A DNA stretch of 64,000 nt, taken from assembly GCA_021234155.1 (NCBI GenBank), contig JAJEKV010000021.1, positions 16,073,563-16,137,562 on the forward strand, read 5' to 3'. The notes under the pieces are model-generated. The model searched no databases. It had not been told where the DNA came from and saw only the letters and a program-made list of their open reading frames with translations. Positions 31,853 to 42,639 of the stretch are shown one piece after another; the stretch's first letter is position 1; each line of letters opens with the position of its first letter. The translations under genes and the position numbers were made by a program. The DNA is from Isoetes taiwanensis (taxonomy: Eukaryota; Streptophyta; Lycopodiopsida; Isoetales; Isoetaceae).

Positions 31853-32890
31853 ATATTTAACCCATATCATGATGGATGCTTAAACTCCAAGTTTACTATG
31901 GCTATAAGCCATCGCTCCATCCAGGAATTTCATGCACATGAATTAGGTGCACAACTATTTTAAAATTTGCAGTTGCTCTTCATAGCATTGTGATGAAGAG
32001 ACAAATTATGCTTCTATGCCATTCATTAGAGTTCTGCAATTGTTTTGAAACCCCTGTTTTTATTGTGGGAATTGAAAAAGGTGTGGTGAAGAATAAAATT
32101 CTATTTTTATACCATTCTTTGTTTCTCAACTTGGTTCTTTACTCATTCTTCTTGCTCTTTACATCATCGTAGTTTTTCCTTTTTTTTTTTACATTTAGCA
32201 AAGAGAATTAATTTAGCAAAGAGAATTACGTTTCTCCATGCCATTCAACTCAACCTACAGGAAGATTCTTGCCATCCAACTCAACGTAGAAAGGATTCTT
32301 GCTATTTTGTTCCATTTCTCCGCTTCTTTATTATTTGCTTGTATATTTTTTACTTAATGTGTGTGTAACATTGTAAATGTGTTAAGAGGTCCTACCATAA
32401 AGACCATGTTGTGTTGCATGTTCGAATTTGTTAGGGCCTTTTTTGTTTCATTTAATAGTCTCTCCCATTGTTTCTAACAATTACTATAGTTTATATTGTT
32501 GTTTCTAACATGTCAAATTTTTCCTAAGGGCCCAAGGGCCCAAAATTTTTTAATATAGAAATCAACACATAACTATCATTAACATTAATTAATACAAACC
32601 ATTGCATCCAATACATTTGAATTAAAATCCCCCTGAAACCCCCTTTGGTTTGGGTGCATATTCACACGGGGGGTTACGTAGGGCATCGAGAGCTGTCGGA
32701 TGGGCATATTTGCCCTTTATTCCAAGATCTGGACTGCACATAGTGATCCTCCATAGGACAAATGCACAAAGTATGAGGTTTCTTTCTTTCCAGTGTATCT
32801 CTACTTGATGGTGACAAATTTGTTGTTTTTCATACAGTGCTTCCACTATGGGAATCGGTAAGAATGTTTTGTTCCCTCAAAGTTAAATAG
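31853..32890. other. AT-rich DNA
   Basis: Small direct repeats only (AGCAAAGAGAATTA near 32196-32227, then CCATTCAACTCAAC and CCATCCAACTCAAC). No gene. Confidence 0.45.
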
Positions 32891-32897
32891 ATTGATA

Positions 32898-32945
32898 GAA
32901 TTTTAATGTCTATGGACGCCGACTGGCCATGGGACCCAAACAACA
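32898..32945 (-). repeat. Simple-tailed retroelement end, minus strand
   Basis: On the minus strand GGGTCCCATGGCCAG, GGCGTCCATAGACATTAAAA and a short (ATCT)-like tail, a member of the GTGGACGTTAAAA end family. Confidence 0.45.
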
Positions 32946-33689
32946 GAAGGAGCATGCAAGCCCAAAAATACAAATGAAAATAAAGATTGCAAAAGGAATC
33001 AAATTATTCATACTACATTCCCATAAGTTATACCAATCTGAAAAGAGAGAAAAACTAAAAAATCCTACCTCCAGTTGATCCTTCTCTTTGCAATGATAAG
33101 CACCTTCTTAGAAGCTGAGGTGAAAAAGACCATTAGATAAACCACGTTGTTTCCACATTTTAAGCATCCCAACTTGACTCTGCAATAGGTCTTCTGATAT
33201 ACAACATGAGAGTGGGGACCAAACGTAACAAAGTAAAGAGTGGTTTCTGCAAGCTAGATAGGTAAGAAAATTGAATGAATTCAAGGGCATTGAATAGTTT
33301 TTATCTTCCACAGAAACCAATCAGCCTATGAGACCCAATAAAGGAGCACGGCAGGCATATTACTGTCCGGATTAAAGGCCATGGCAATAATAAGAATGCT
33401 GAAAAATTGTACAAATATACATCATGAAATATATGCATGTTAAAGTGAACGTCCGAGGACATAGCTGAGCCTGTATATCCATGATATCTTGAAGGTATGA
33501 TCCTAACAACTATACTGAAGCCATGCTCAATATCATATGTAGCAGCTAGTCGAGCCTGACCAAATCAGCGTAACATGTCCGAATTTAGTCATATGCCGCA
33601 TAACTCGATAACATTCATCTTCAACAGCCCCATTTGATAGCATTAACAAAGCCCGTCCTTGGCATGGCTTCCCAATCCATCCGCTTGTC
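32946..33689. other. Unassigned DNA
   Basis: Possibly the downstream part of the minus-strand element that follows, but no motif survives. Confidence 0.4.
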
Positions 33690-34985
33690 TCAATTAAGAG
33701 ACGATGTCACGTTATTGGGTTCCAATGCGGATAAAGTCCTCCACATCCAATAACATGATCTACATGATAGTTGGTCACCATATGGTCCTTCATATGCTCC
33801 CTTATCCTAGCCCTTTGACTAGGTTGCACAGCCTTATCAAGAGTCTCCTTCAACTTAGCACATAAATTGCACTTTGCAAAGTTGTTTGAAGTTGCTATGG
33901 TGACATGATTGAAATGTTTCTTCCATAACCTACTAAAGCTAGGTTGGGATATTGGAAGAATTCCCAATTCTAAGTAGGGAATTCACTTCTTCAAAATACT
34001 CTTTTGAGTACAATGTGATGGCAACCTTTTCTCAACAACCGCTCTTCCCTTTTCATCCCTTCGCTTTTGTGTGGCATAGACTCGCATTGAAATCAATATA
34101 TTTTTCAAATATCTCCCCGGGCAGCCAAGGTCCTAGCCGTTGGTCTCAACAAACCATTATTTCCATGTAAAGCAATCCTGCTCCCCTCTTTTTTTTTTTG
34201 CTAATTATGCCATGAAGAAGTTGGAATTGCATGGATACTCCGCCCATGCTTTTGCACATAGCAAAGGGTATCTTTTCCTGTTTGGGTTTCTTTCATCTTG
34301 AAGTGCATGCTCAAGATTGTGTACATGTAGGTCCTCCTCTCATCAACAAAGTACTCTTGAAAAGTGGCTCTTGCTTCCACCAATTGTTCTATTGTGAAGA
34401 ATTGCATACAATCACTCCAACAACAATCAACTGAGCCCCTAACCTTCACCATTGTCTCACGTTTGGTGTCACTAATCAACTTGGCTCTTTTGCTAGGATA
34501 ATGTCCGCAACCGATACTTCTCCCCTTTTGCCTAGGTTTAGAGTTCCAACCGCCAATGGATCAATATCAAGACAATCATTGTCCCCAACAACCTCGTGCT
34601 CGGAAAAATATAATCCTCCACAAATTGAACACTACTTATAGGCCATGCCATGATGCAAGGAACCTCCAATTGCTTGACACAACCAAAACATTCCTTGTCA
34701 CCCAAACCTTTACCTTTCCAGGTTGTCTTCCAACATCGAAATTGCAATACCAATATTGTCTTCCCTAGCCTTTCATCATTAACAAATTGACCAGATCTCG
34801 CTAGCACAATGACTCCTTTGGCCTACTATTTCCTTGTTGCACTTGTGCATGATTCTCACCTTCTTGTTCCTCCATTGCACCCTACTATAGAGGACTAATT
34901 GTTTTTCTTCAACATTCTTGCTAGGAGTTGGTTTTTCATTGATATTGCTCTTTTCAATATGTTGCACACCATCTTGAGTTGGAGA
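33690..34985 (-). pseudogene. Second transposase-like remnant (FFT / C-x2-C family), minus strand
   Basis: Three blocks appear in order on the minus strand. About 34780-34970: linker. About 34201-34479: CCWSDCMQFFTIEQLVEARA, then a Tyr-rich helix and a SIHAIPTSS segment. About 33707-33967: FSRLWKKHFNHVTIATSNNF, then AKCNLCAKLKETLDKA and RARIREHMKDHM. The pair C-x2-C in a KxNLCAKLK context suggests a zinc-binding module. I recall this layout from large uncharacterised plant proteins that behave like transposon products, but cannot name the family. The downstream catalytic half is not visible below 33690. Frames are broken by stops, and the 34170-34200 T-run is one break. Confidence 0.5.
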
Positions 34986-35220
34986 GGCACCATTGACCTA
35001 GGCAAATTGCACCCTTTTTAGTCAATGAGTAAGAAAAAATTATTACACCATAAGATAAAAAAAGTACGTACATTTATGGAATATGTAGAGGTAAATCAAA
35101 ATTTTTTAAAAGCAAGAAATTCCTTGGAAATAGGTTTAATATAATAATAACAATGGGCGTAAACGAAATCATTTAAAACAAGAATTTTCATGGCAACAAC
35201 AAGGAAATGACATTTATAAA

Positions 35221-35250
35221 CTAGTCACAGTGCCCGGCGTTGCCGGGCTT
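35221..35250 (-). mobile_element. Probable Helitron 3' terminus, minus strand
   Basis: On the minus strand a 7-bp GC stem (GCCCGGC, loop of 3, GCCGGGC; plus coordinates 35232-35248) is followed 7 nt later by CTAG (35224-35221) and then T (35220). A hairpin a few bases before CTRR, inserted next to T, is the Helitron 3' signature. The 5' TC end would lie at higher coordinates and I could not find it, so the element's length is unknown. Confidence 0.55.
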
Positions 35251-35959
35251 TAGCAACAATGTATGATGTTGAAATGTTGTATTTTTGGGATGTTGAGATG
35301 TTGCAAAAAGCAGGCACGTCCGCAAATGACATGGGTTTAATTCTGTTGCATAGCAATGTAAGTCTGTAGGTTTGTAGGACGTGACAGGTTTGACGCTTCT
35401 GGTTAATCGTCATAGCTTCCATTTAAGTCGCCTTACGTATTTATGTCTGTGCACGGGTCTTGAGCATTGTCTGTATAACTAACATCCAGTATTGTACTAT
35501 TCAGAAATGAAGAGTTTAGTAATTTTTGCTTGTATAATAATTGTTGATGTTTGTTTTGCATAATCAAAAGTAGCACAATGTGTGCTAGGATCTAAGGTGG
35601 AAGGAATGATAGAGTTTATTTAAAATGAGTTCACTTTTATTTAAAATGAGTTCACTTTTAATCCTAGATTGCATGACATGACATATTACACTGCATAAGT
35701 ATTGGAACAAAAAGAAATACTACTTAAGAATCTATAGAGAAATGGATTCTAGAAACAGATTGGCAAAACGTCCAGGCTTCAATTTTCCTTGCAACAGATC
35801 AAACAACATAGAATGTGACATTTATGCACAACATTAAGGCATGGAATTAAGCCCATTGCATCATTCTGATATTCATTTTGATATTCATGGGATTGAAATG
35901 CCCCATTTTGGAAGTATTGCATGCATGACTCCAGCTACTACTGGGAAGTGATGGCAACA
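35251..35959. other. Possible Helitron interior, non-coding
   Basis: No Rep/helicase coding sequence. ATTTAAAATGAGTTCACTTT is duplicated head to tail at about 35618-35660. Confidence 0.35.
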
Positions 35960-36560
35960 CATAAATTAAATGCCAATCATAAATATATTTGTGAACACAA
36001 ACAACCATCACAGTAAAAATGCATGCTCTACATACTTGGCGTCTAGAATGCTTCTTGAATGGCTAAATGATCTTTCTTTGGGACATCATCAAGCATCTGC
36101 CACACTTTGCATTTGCCATTCATTTTACAACATGTTACATAGTCCCAATCAAATAGATATTTCAAAGGGAACTGCTCTGCTGCAAGCAAATAATATTCTG
36201 AAGATGCATAAGAGTGATAAAACAGATATTGCAAAGGGAACTGCTCTGCTGCAAGCAAATAATATTCTGAAGATGGATCTTGTTGATATTGATTAATCAA
36301 GATGAATGGTCTGCAAGTTGCTTCTGTACAAAACAGTGATAGAATTAAAGCTAGATATGTAACCTCTATACGCGACTTTGTATAGCTGCCGCTAAGATTG
36401 TAAAATGCAAAGACAGGGAACTGCTCAGCTGCAAGCAAATAATATTCTGAAGATCTCGTTGATATTGATTAATCAAGATGAATGGTCCGCAGGTTGCTTC
36501 TGTACAAAACAGTGATAGGATTAAAGCTAGATATGTAATTTCTATGCGACTTTGTATAAT
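35960..36560. repeat. Nested tandem duplications
   Basis: A unit of about 63 bp with GGGAACTGCTCTGCTGCAAG occurs near 36165, 36237 and 36416. A longer unit of about 180 bp (AATCAAGATGAATGGTC to ACTTTGTATA) occurs at about 36295-36385 and 36470-36560. Minus-strand frames through it are repeat products. Confidence 0.8.
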
Positions 36561-36599
36561 TCCAACTAAGATTGTAATTTGCATGCCATATCTAGAACA

Positions 36600-37659
36600 C
36601 TATGATGCTTGGTGAAAGTATTCTAAGTGCTTATTAGTAGGCTAGTTGATGAGACGATAAGTAGCCATTGGATATTTGCTAGTCTCCTGGCCAGAAATTA
36701 CAGATCACATACCACATGAACTTCAGATGCATAATACTTAATCTGATGCATAATAGCAAGCCATTTCTGCCCCAAGCAAGAAGAAAGCTCCTTGCAAAAT
36801 CTTGTACGAAGAATTCTTTCTTCGACCTACGATATAAAGTAGAATAGAAGATTGCACCTTGCAAACAACAGAAAGAATGATATTCAAGCTAAAAAGAAAC
36901 AGATTGACATCCCTCAAAGAGCGCAATATCACTCACCTCCTTAAATTCAAATGTTAAATGCTAGGTAACAGTAAACCAACACAAAATTGTTGCAGGTCTA
37001 ATCCAATTATATTTTTCCCAGGTCTAATCCAATTATATTTTCCCACAATTCAAAGAGCACATTTTGTCAAGGTCCAGAGCAACCTCAAGGTCTAGTTGTG
37101 CCACACGGGCATAGTCTAGGACAAAAGTATTTGCTAAAGTTAGAGGTCCCAAGCAATTGGTAAATGAGCTTTCAATGATTAAAGAACTGTGTATTTCCAT
37201 TGATACGTACCACTGGCGTTATATAGAGTGTCACATTTGGTCTATATGCATCCCTATCTCAAAGGCCAATACATGATCCCCAAGTAACAAACTATAGAAG
37301 CATAGAAAATAATGAGGCAAAATATAAGAGAGGGAACATGGCAAATGAAGGGTTTGGAAAAGGGTGCACATGTAGTAAATATAGTCAGAATGATGTATTA
37401 TATCGAGTTATTGGGTTTAAATCACGACATTTGCATAAGAGACTGATTGAGAAAAGTCAACAATATATATCTATATAGGAGTGAGCGAAGAACCTGGATA
37501 TGTTATGCTGGACAGGACGTATATAACTCAAGTTTCCCATGAACATGCAAAGTTGAAAGACGTGAAAGCAAATGGCGTCTTGAGTTCAATTGCAAAATAT
37601 CACATGCACATACACTCGAAGGCTGCAAAATAAATAATATTTTACAATATTAAAACATC
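36600..37659. other. AT-rich DNA
   Basis: AGGTCTAATCCAATTATATT duplicated at 36993-37040. No gene recognised. Confidence 0.45.
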
Positions 37660-37665
37660 AAAACA

Positions 37666-38000
37666 GACTGCATGTTTCAAATGCTGACAGTAAGAATCGG
37701 ATGAAGGTTTTGCACTGGACAAAAGCCTGGTACCTATAAAGGAAGGACAAACGTTTGTAATGAGCATGATCATCACGAATATATCAAGAGTGCATGTTTC
37801 TTATGCTGACAGTAAGAATCGGATAAAGGTCTTGCACGGATAAAGGTCTTGCACTTGGACAAAAGCTTAGTACCTATAAAGGAAGAACAAAGATTTGTAA
37901 TGAGGAAGATCGTCACGAATGTATCAAAGAAGAATGTATCAAAGAACAATTGTCACAAATGTATATCAAAGAAGAATGTATCACGAACAAACTTACAAAG
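37666..38000. repeat. Tandem duplication of about 130 bp
   Basis: TGCATGTTTC--ATGCTGACAG followed by TAAGAATCGGAT and AAAGC..GTACCTATAAAGGA occurs twice (from 37669 and 37791), with smaller repeats of AAAGAAGAATGTATCA near 37925-37985. Confidence 0.8.
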
Positions 38001-38020
38001 AAGAACATGTACCTCTGCCA

Positions 38021-38225
38021 CCATGGAATAATTTAAGGGCTAAACTTAGCTATTTGGCGATTTCTTAGCACATTTTCAAAAAATTTTGGCTAAAGTAAAT
38101 GGAAAAAATTGGGAAAAAAATAATAATTTTAGCTTAACTTTTTTCGGGATTGCACCAACCCTAGAGCTCTTTAGCCAAACATTAGAAAGTAAGAAAGGGA
38201 AATTTTGTATTGTTTAGCCAAACCA
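38021..38225. repeat. 200-bp element, inverted twin of 23046-23244
   Basis: From CCATGGAATAATTTAAGGGC to TTGTATTGTTTAGCC, essentially identical to the reverse complement of 23046-23244. Degenerate relatives built on TTTAGCTAAACCA follow to about 38600. Confidence 0.75.
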
Positions 38226-39275
38226 TAGAAACTTTTAGAATCAATTTTGGGCTAGTTTAGCTAACATCATTCTAATTTATATGAAATATATGATTAGTAG
38301 TTTAGTTTCTAGCATTATGAATTAATTTGAGTCCTAGACTTTGCTAGTTAGCATTATTTTAGAATGTTTTCACAAAGAAAATGACTAAAATAAGTGGAAA
38401 TGATTGAAAAAAAGTATAGTAATTTGGCTTAATATTTTCTGTCGGCTACACCATAGAAATTTTTGGGATGATGTTTGGGTTAGTTTAGCTAAATGCTAGA
38501 AAGTATGAGAGGAAAAATGTGTAGAGTTTAGCTAAACCACAGAAAGTTTTGGGATTAATATCGAGCAAGTTTAGCTAAAGTCATTTTGGCTAATAAGAAA
38601 TATGCGATTAGTAATTTATTCCCTGTCTGCCACTGTGAGGAGTAGCGCACTGTGTGAGACTCCTACCAGAATCATATTGCAAATGCTAATTGCAAATGCT
38701 AATGCAAGAGACATAGTCCTCATCTTCCAGGATTTGTATGATTTGTGGATTTGTACCAGGAATGCCTGCCATAATCTCAAGGAAACCCCCAGTCATTTCT
38801 GGAAGATGCATTATCCAATCTGCATAAATCAGGGTCTGTAACAACGCAGATTACCCATTTTCGAAAGAACCACGACACATTTGTTGGCCTCCAGGCATGT
38901 ACCCATAGATTTCAAGCCAGAGTAAGCTCCATTGTCCAATCTACAAAGATTTTTCAAACGCTCTAAGGCGGTACCTACAGCATCAATATGTAGAGTTAAA
39001 TATTTAGATCAATGTATGGATAATAGAAATCGCCAAATTACAACACATACAATTCCTCAAGCAATTGATTTCGTCTTTACATACCTGACTACAACGAACG
39101 CGCTGAATTCAAACTCCGCCATAGCCGTCGCTTGCTTCAACGGCTGGTAAAAAAATCGTAAGATTTTTTGAACCCTAGGCCATGGTTCAAAAGAAACGGA
39201 GGAATGGAAGGGCGAGCATACCCGAGTGCCCATCGGCTACATGAATAAGCATTCCTTCATCTGTCTATAAAGTCG
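38226..39275. other. AT-rich repeats and unassigned DNA
   Basis: To about 38600 there are loose repeats of TTTAGCTAAA--A-AGAAA and TTTTGGGAT. 38600-39275 shows no domain. Confidence 0.45.
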
Positions 39276-39719
39276 TTGCAGTCCCAAAAAGCCGATCCAA
39301 TGAAGTGGCAGTCAAGAAACGTCAAGAGCAACCCAACCTGTAGGGCTTACCTATTGCGGCATCTTAGCGCTAAGAGCGCAGAGCAAATCCACGATGTCCT
39401 CCGTGCCGTTCACATACTCATGCCGGATTTGAAGGTCGAAATCAAAAAGGGGCAAAAATCGAAACCAAAATCAAGGCTAAGGAAGTTTTCTGGATTTTTG
39501 GCAAATCGGAATTATTTTCCGGCAGGCAAAACACTTGAAACCTTAGGAAATCAAGTTAAGAGAAAATTCCAAAAAGTTTTCGGAACCCCGGAAAAACCAA
39601 ATTTAAACAATAGGATATATCCAAATTTTAATTATCGAAAACTTGGATATATGATTACGAAAAGACATATAACTAATAGACGTGAGAATTTATTATCCAT
39701 AATAATATACCCTAGATAA
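39276..39719 (+). CDS. Unrecognised basic ORF (147 codons)
   Basis: This is the longest open frame between 36 and 40 kb. It is Lys/Arg-rich (KKGQKSKPKSRLRKFSG) and has a leading part AYLLRHLSAKSAEQIHDVLR that looks helical. No family recognised. The TATA-like leader at 39797 lies just downstream, so it is not driven by it. May be chance or the end of a decayed gene. Confidence 0.2.
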   Translation: MQSQKADPMKWQSRNVKSNPTCRAYLLRHLSAKSAEQIHDVLRAVHILMPDLKVEIKKGQKSKPKSRLRKFSGFLANRNYFPAGKTLETLGNQVKRKFQKVFGTPEKPNLNNRIYPNFNYRKLGYMITKRHITNRRENLLSIIIYPR

Positions 39720-39739
39720 TATAGTCAAGGAATTTCAGA

Positions 39740-39860
39740 CATGCGCTGGCGTGTTATTTGAGGCAATAAATTATTCACGCTAAGAGCTAATTAACCCTAT
39801 ATAAATCCGTTCACGCCTCAAGACCATTCTCGTCCCAATTTTTTTTTTCGCCCGCCATGA
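39740..39860 (+). promoter_or_regulatory. TATA leader 1
   Basis: GGCGTGTTATTTGAGGCAAT, AAATTATTCACGCTAAG and CCCTATATAAATCC (TATA about 39799-39806), followed by TTCACGCCTC. About 85 bp resemble 40990-41075, in the same order. Confidence 0.5.
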
Positions 39861-40144
39861 AGCGCTCACCTCGGCGCCGAACTTCATGAAGAACCCGAGG
39901 TCTCGTCAAAGAGACGTCGGGTTGAAGAGCCCCCTCTCTTCCCCCCCCTCATAGATTTTCTTGCCCAATTCTCCTCTGATTCCGATTCAGAGGATGATTC
40001 TGATTTCGAAATGGAAGAGGAGGAGTTGAGCTCCTCTGATTCCTCTGATTCTGAAGAGGAGGAAGAGGAGGAAGAGGAGGAGTTGGAGGAAGAGGAGGAG
40101 ATGTCCTCCCAAGAGCCCATGACCACTCACTTCAGGTTGGCTTG
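39858..40144 (+). pseudogene. Acidic Glu/Ser-rich coding stretch
   Basis: Starting near ATG 39858 and continuing in a second frame, the plus strand reads a basic SSKRRRVEEP then FLAQFSSDSDSEDDSDFE, an EEEEE run of about 25 residues, and ends SSQEPMTTHF at a stop (40144). The KRRR beside an acidic tail suggests a nuclear or nucleic-acid-associated protein, inference only. Placed 50 bp downstream of TATA leader 1. A one-base slip separates the ATG from the main frame. (GGA)n at about 40171-40217 follows and should not be read as poly-Gly. Confidence 0.35.
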
Positions 40145-40159
40145 ACCTCAAAACAGAAA

Positions 40160-40300
40160 TGAATTCTCAAGGAGGAGGAGGAGGAGGAGGAGGAGGAGGA
40201 GGAGGAGGAGGAGGAGGAAGGTCGACAATTCACCCGGTTTTGGAGTGGTTGAGAGATGAACCAGTTTTTGCATGTGATTTCTTTTTTTTTTTTTTTTTTT
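40160..40300. repeat. (GGA)n and poly(T) tracts
   Basis: About 16 GGA units at 40171-40217, and a T run of 19 at about 40282-40300. They generate long spurious open frames on both strands. Confidence 0.9.
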
Positions 40301-40584
40301 GCACCTCTTTCTTTTCTAACACCTTTCTTTCTTCTTTGTTGCAGGCGTGGAAGAAGAGTGATGCATCCCAAGGCGCCCATTTTTTGTTTCCATTCTTACG
40401 TGTTTTGGACACGCCCCGCATTTTTTTTTCTTCAGAATTGTGTGAAAAGCCTTCGAGCAACCTTTGCTTCCAAGCCTTCGAAAGCATCCAGACATACAAC
40501 TCGCTTTTAATGAAATCAAACAGTTTTCTTCATAAACTTTGTCTTCAAACAGTTTTTCTTCAAACAGTTTTTCAGACATAAAAT

Positions 40585-40985
40585 TTTTTGAATAAAATCA
40601 AACTCAGATTCTCCAATTATTTTGGCTCCAAGTCAAGCTTTCTCTAAAATTTTGTCTCTCGCAAATTTTGTCTCTCTAAAATTTTGTATCTCCAAAACTT
40701 TGTCTCAACAAAGTCTCGAACACTATAAATCAACCACATGAGAAATCTCGATGCATCACAAGAACCATAGGAAATTTTCCTATACGACCTAAAACAATTC
40801 CCCAACCTTACAAGTCATTTTTAGCCTTGATAACTTTGCCTTTAAAATCATTTTTTAAGTTAGCCTATATAAAATTTCTAAATTCTATTTTTTTTTTAAT
40901 GCAATAAATGGAATAAAATGTCAGGAGAATTTATTGCATGAAATGCAATATTCTCCATATACATGTCATGTCCGGGGAAGACCGT
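40585..40985. other. AT-rich DNA with AAAATTTTGTCTC repeats
   Basis: Short direct repeats of TCTCTAAAATTTTGT at 40640-40700. No gene. Confidence 0.5.
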
Positions 40986-41160
40986 GATGCCAGCGTGTTA
41001 ATTCAAGCAATCAATTATTCACGCTTAACTTATTTCTAATTATGCCTATATAAATCCATTTTACGCCTCTCAAAGTTCCTACATTTTCTTCCTTCCTTCA
41101 TACGATTTGCCGGTTTGCCTGGCGTGTTTTTGATCCGCCCTCGAAATCTTGGTGAGCAGA
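40986..41160 (+). promoter_or_regulatory. TATA leader 2
   Basis: GTGATGCCAGCGTGTTAATT, AATTATTCACGCTTAAC, then GCCTATATAAATCC (TATA about 41046-41053) and TTTACGCCTCTCAAAGT. Similar to leader 1. A donor-like CTTG|GTGAGC follows near 41151. A gene start is plausible, but no ORF1 follows directly. Confidence 0.5.
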
Positions 41161-41700
41161 TTTATATTCAAAGAATGTTAGATGTTTGGTTTCGGCAATT
41201 CCCTAACTTACTAAAAAGACTCCGCCTTTTAGTTCTCAGAGAGCATCCAGAAAGAGAGGACTAAGGTCCAAGGAATCCCGAAAAGCCTCGGATTAAAACG
41301 ACAAGCGTAGTCCTCCGTTCTTCGAATCCTTCCAGCCTCAGGACTCAAGGTTAGTTTTCATTTAGTTTTAAGTTGCATCTCAATGGCAGGTTTAATCCAA
41401 GAAGACAAGCTTTTGCATTTGCTCGAGGCAGAGGAAGCAGATGATGTTTATGAAAACCGTAATAGTTTTTATAAACTTCATCCGCTTCTTTTTGTTTCGA
41501 AAATTCTTGAGTTTCTCTTCCTGAATTAATCATGCTATTGCATGCAAGTTTCTATTATGAATAAGTGTAGTAGAAAGTAATAGAAAAATCTGAAAGATAA
41601 TATTTGAAACACGCTAAGCGTGTTTTATGCTAACCTTAGCCTTCAACATGAATACATTTCGCCGTGCACTCAGCCAGGGGAGAAAAAAAGGTAGACAGAT
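41161..41700. other. Leader/intron-like DNA
   Basis: 41230-41350 ends in CTCAAG|GTTAGTTTTC, another donor-like junction. ACACGCTAAGCGTG at about 41609-41622 is an early member of the palindrome family. No protein domain. Confidence 0.35.
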
Positions 41701-41705
41701 AGATA

Positions 41706-41771
41706 GTAAATAGATAAAGGCCGGGCAATTATTTACACGCGGCAATAATTGCCCGGCCTTTATCTATTTAC
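41706..41771. repeat. Perfect 28-bp inverted repeat (hairpin)
   Basis: Arms 41706-41733 and 41744-41771 are perfectly complementary with a 10-nt loop (TACACGCGGC). The arm core is AAAGGCCGGGCAATTATT. GATA/TATC repeats extend the pairing imperfectly outward. Possibly a small MITE. Confidence 0.85.
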
Positions 41772-42099
41772 TTATCTTATCTATCTTATTTTTTTTTCTC
41801 CTCTCTGAAAGTGCACGAAACCGGTATAGTTTTTCCTATATAGCGGTTTTTACACGCCGAAAGCGTGCAAACAATTGTATCCCTACTTTCAACTTTTACG
41901 CTAAACACGGTGTCTCTTAGTTTCTAAGTTTATAAATAAATAAATATAACACGCCCGGTGAATCGCGATACTCCGCTCACTTCCTATTGATAGATGCCAA
42001 GTTACATTAATCACCCTTGGTGGCGAAGATGCATTGGAATTACATTTGGGCCAGCAATCACACCCCCCAGCTCCGGTTTGGCTCCAATCTCCAAACCGG

Positions 42100-42340
42100 T
42101 TGAACCGCGGTAGAGCACCAACCGGTGGAGCACCGCCTTGCAACCCACGAGTACTTGGATCAAGTAATGATGATGGCGCCAGAGCTTGGGGCAATGATAG
42201 ATCCGGGCTCGGGGCCCTTGCAACGCATCTTGGTGGCCCTCTTATCTAATCACTTCGAGAATGCAAGACATGCATTGATCGAGAGTGAATCTCGCATCCG
42301 TCAGCTCGAGATTCAAAATGAGGAGTGCGTTTCTTAGTGG
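42100..42340 (+). pseudogene. Unidentified coding fragment, helical C-terminus
   Basis: The plus strand reads EYLDQVMMMAPELGAMIDPG, then LQRILVALLSNHFENARHAL and IESESRIRQLEIQNEECVS, then a stop at 42337. Composition and the heptad-like end suggest a coiled coil. Not recognised. Other frames upstream (42000-42130) are open but frame-shifted. Confidence 0.3.
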
Positions 42341-42639
42341 TTAGCCTCTATGCCCGGATGCCCCAACACGAACCACTACCACAGCAAAGATAACGATGCA
42401 ATGGAGATGGCTCAACCAATGGAACCACTACCGCCAGCGCTATACGATGCATTGGAGGTTCAACCAATGGAGCAAAGGAGCGAGGAGTAGGAGCGAGGGA
42501 GGTGGAGGTGGAGCAAAGGGGGTGGTGGAGCTAGAGCCCGGTGTTTTTATTTGGGTTTTTACCGGAAGAATTCACTATGCCCCCGCAATGGAAATGGGAG
42601 TATCGATAGCCCAGCTACTCAAGGACTGGGCTTGAAACA

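Noticed and set aside
36043-36584. Minus-strand ORFs of 131 and 72 codons
   Set aside because: They repeat the same peptide because of the nested tandem duplications; no recognised domain.
39884-40126. Minus-strand poly-Ser open frame
   Set aside because: Antisense of the Glu-rich coding stretch; GAG/GAA repeats read backwards give Ser codons.
40159-40581. Open frame beginning with a poly-Gly run
   Set aside because: Product of the (GGA)n tract followed by poly(T); no domain, and the opposite strand is open as poly-Ser for the same reason.
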